A program made the translations under genes and the position numbers. Under the pieces are notes generated by a model. It worked only from the letters and a program-made list of their open reading frames with translations, was not told the DNA's origin and searched no databases. Below, piece after piece: positions 60,552 to 64,000 of a DNA stretch of 64,000 bases. Positions within the stretch are counted from its first letter, which is position 1. Each line of letters starts with the position of its first letter. This DNA comes from Rhodanobacteraceae bacterium (GTDB taxonomy: Bacteria > Pseudomonadota > Gammaproteobacteria > Xanthomonadales > Xanthomonadaceae), in contig JACKOX010000010.1 in assembly GCA_024233975.1 (NCBI GenBank), positions 1 through 64,000 of the forward strand. The letters run 5' to 3'.

Positions 60552-60959
60552 TCAGGCGTCGTCGTCGGACGCGCCCTTGTCGGAGTCGTCGTCGACTTCC
60601 GGCTCAGCCGGCGGGATCGGGCCGATTTCGCGGAACAGGGCATCAATATGCTCGCCGCGATCCATCGACTCGTCGTAGTGGAAATGCAGCTCCGGCACAT
60701 GGCGCATGCGCAGCATGCGACCGAGGCGGAAACGCAGTTCCGGCGCCAGCTCGCGTAGCTGCTTGGTCGCCGTCTTCGCCTGTTCACTGGCCAGCGCGGT
60801 GAAGTACACCTTGGCGTGGCTCAGGTCGCGGCTGACCTCGACATCCGACACGCTCACCGACGGCAGGCCGTGATCACGAACGAACTCGTGGACCAGACTG
60901 CCCAGCTCACGGCGGAGCTGGGCGGCGACACGATCAGTACGGGCAAAGGGCTTGGTCAT
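60552..60959 (-). CDS. rbfA: Ribosome-binding factor A
   Basis: A 135-residue RbfA: RTDRVAAQLRRELGSLVHEF, VSRDLSHAKVYFTAL and LRMRHVPELHFHYDESMDRG form the KH-like fold. It matures the 5' end of 16S rRNA. An acidic tail (DDDSDKGASDDDA) extends the C-terminus. The start MTKPFARTDR at 60959 is chosen over an upstream ATG without family sequence. It is 17 bp after infB. Confidence 0.95.
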   Translation of the reverse strand: MTKPFARTDRVAAQLRRELGSLVHEFVRDHGLPSVSVSDVEVSRDLSHAKVYFTALASEQAKTATKQLRELAPELRFRLGRMLRMRHVPELHFHYDESMDRGEHIDALFREIGPIPPAEPEVDDDSDKGASDDDA

Positions 60960-60976
60960 CGACTGGAGCGCCGGAC

Positions 60977-63580
<2,604 letters not shown>

Positions 63581-63676
63581 GAATTCGTCGTCTTTATCCG
63601 GTGTTGCGGGCCCCGGGAGGGCGGAAAGTGTATCGCGGGGGCGCCGAAACTGCTTGGCGCCAGGCTCAGTCGAGCC

Positions 63677-64000
63677 TTACTCCTCGAACCACGGCGCACG
63701 CGCCGCCATGATCAGCGCCGAGGCGCGCTCTTCGTCCATGCCGTCGATGTCGACGATTTCGTCCACCGCCATCTCGGCCAGGTCTTCCTGGGTCACCACG
63801 CCGCGTGCTGCCAGCGCATAGGCCGTTGCCTCGTCCATGCCATCCAGGGCCAGCAGGTCATCAGCCGGCTTGTGCTCTTCCAGCTCTTCCTCGACCGCCA
63901 GGGCCTCGGTCAACAGGGCATCACGCGCGCGGGCTCGCAGCTCTTCCACGATGTCTTCGTCGAAGACCTCGATCGCCAGCAGCTCGGCGGCCGGCACGTA
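63677..64000 (-). CDS. nusA: Transcription factor NusA, C-terminal fragment
   Basis: The frame is open to the right edge. This is the C-terminus of NusA: an acidic region (AAELLAIEVFDEDIVEELR), and two helix-hairpin-helix AR repeats, DLLALDGMDEATAYALAARG and EIVDIDGMDEERASALIMAA, ending in ARAPWFEE. The AR2 domain binds the RNA polymerase alpha subunit. It precedes infB by 96 bp. Confidence 0.95.
   Translation of the reverse strand, partial: YVPAAELLAIEVFDEDIVEELRARARDALLTEALAVEEELEEHKPADDLLALDGMDEATAYALAARGVVTQEDLAEMAVDEIVDIDGMDEERASALIMAARAPWFEE

Overview
The window is a contiguous, GC-rich, densely coded chromosomal segment from a gammaproteobacterium, most likely of the Xanthomonadales/Lysobacterales. 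The points for this are the nusA-infB-rbfA-truB-rpsO-pnp order, a FimX-type degenerate GGDEF/EAL protein, a DksA paralogue with a long Lys/Ala/Pro tail, FolE2, divergent efp/epmB, and class III PHA synthase genes (phaC plus phaE). The species assignment is inference. No rRNA, CRISPR array, prophage or insertion sequence was seen.

Layout. 0-5.6 kb: a TolC-like fragment cut by the left edge, a PCuAC copper chaperone, two crotonases, and a compact reverse block (FKBP, DUF1289, NUDIX, sulfurtransferase). 5.6-10 kb: DksA-like protein, then yidD-pyrC-M23 peptidase-NERD protein. 10-16.6 kb: folE2, and an efp-mtaD-ubiG-gph-phytoene-synthase-like run on the reverse strand, divergent from epmB. 16.7-21.6 kb: FimX homologue, htpX, cysZ, gluQ. 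21.7-28 kb: PHA cluster (two phaB paralogues, phaR, phaE-phaC) interrupted by a MASE1 sensor whose phosphoacceptor His is Gln. 28-35.6 kb: membrane proteins, then 3-hydroxybutyrate (3HB) oligomer hydrolase divergent from bdhA plus a NarL-type regulator. 35.6-37.8 kb: a decayed stretch with frameshifted remnants, including a recognisable DUF2200 gene. 37.86-38.12 kb: three tandem 77-nt Leu-like tRNA genes without the long variable arm, followed at once by a GNAT and a CPBP protease. 39.7-47 kb: lysozyme-inhibitor-like protein, small genes, redoxin lipoprotein, di-haem peroxidase, EF-hand protein and an OmpR/BaeS-type two-component pair. 47-55.5 kb: symporter-fused hybrid kinase, PHB depolymerase-family esterase, TonB receptor and a divergent GntP permease. 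55.5-56.8 kb: Phd/VapC toxin-antitoxin pair and a small lipoprotein. 56.9-64 kb: the translation/RNA-decay cluster from pnp back to nusA.

How it works together. Much of the window concerns polyhydroxybutyrate: synthesis (phaB, phaE, phaC), control (PhaR), breakdown of polymer and oligomers (esterase, oligomer hydrolase), probable uptake (TonB receptor, GntP permease) and oxidation of the monomer (BdhA). The two catabolic loci lie 21 kb apart, yet both divergent intergenic regions carry the same 12-bp palindrome GTACCTTGGTAC, which suggests one regulator. The other main novelty is the trio of Leu-like tRNAs with class-I-sized variable loops. Their stems show compensatory base changes, so they look maintained rather than decayed, and they appear to share a transcript with a GNAT acetyltransferase.
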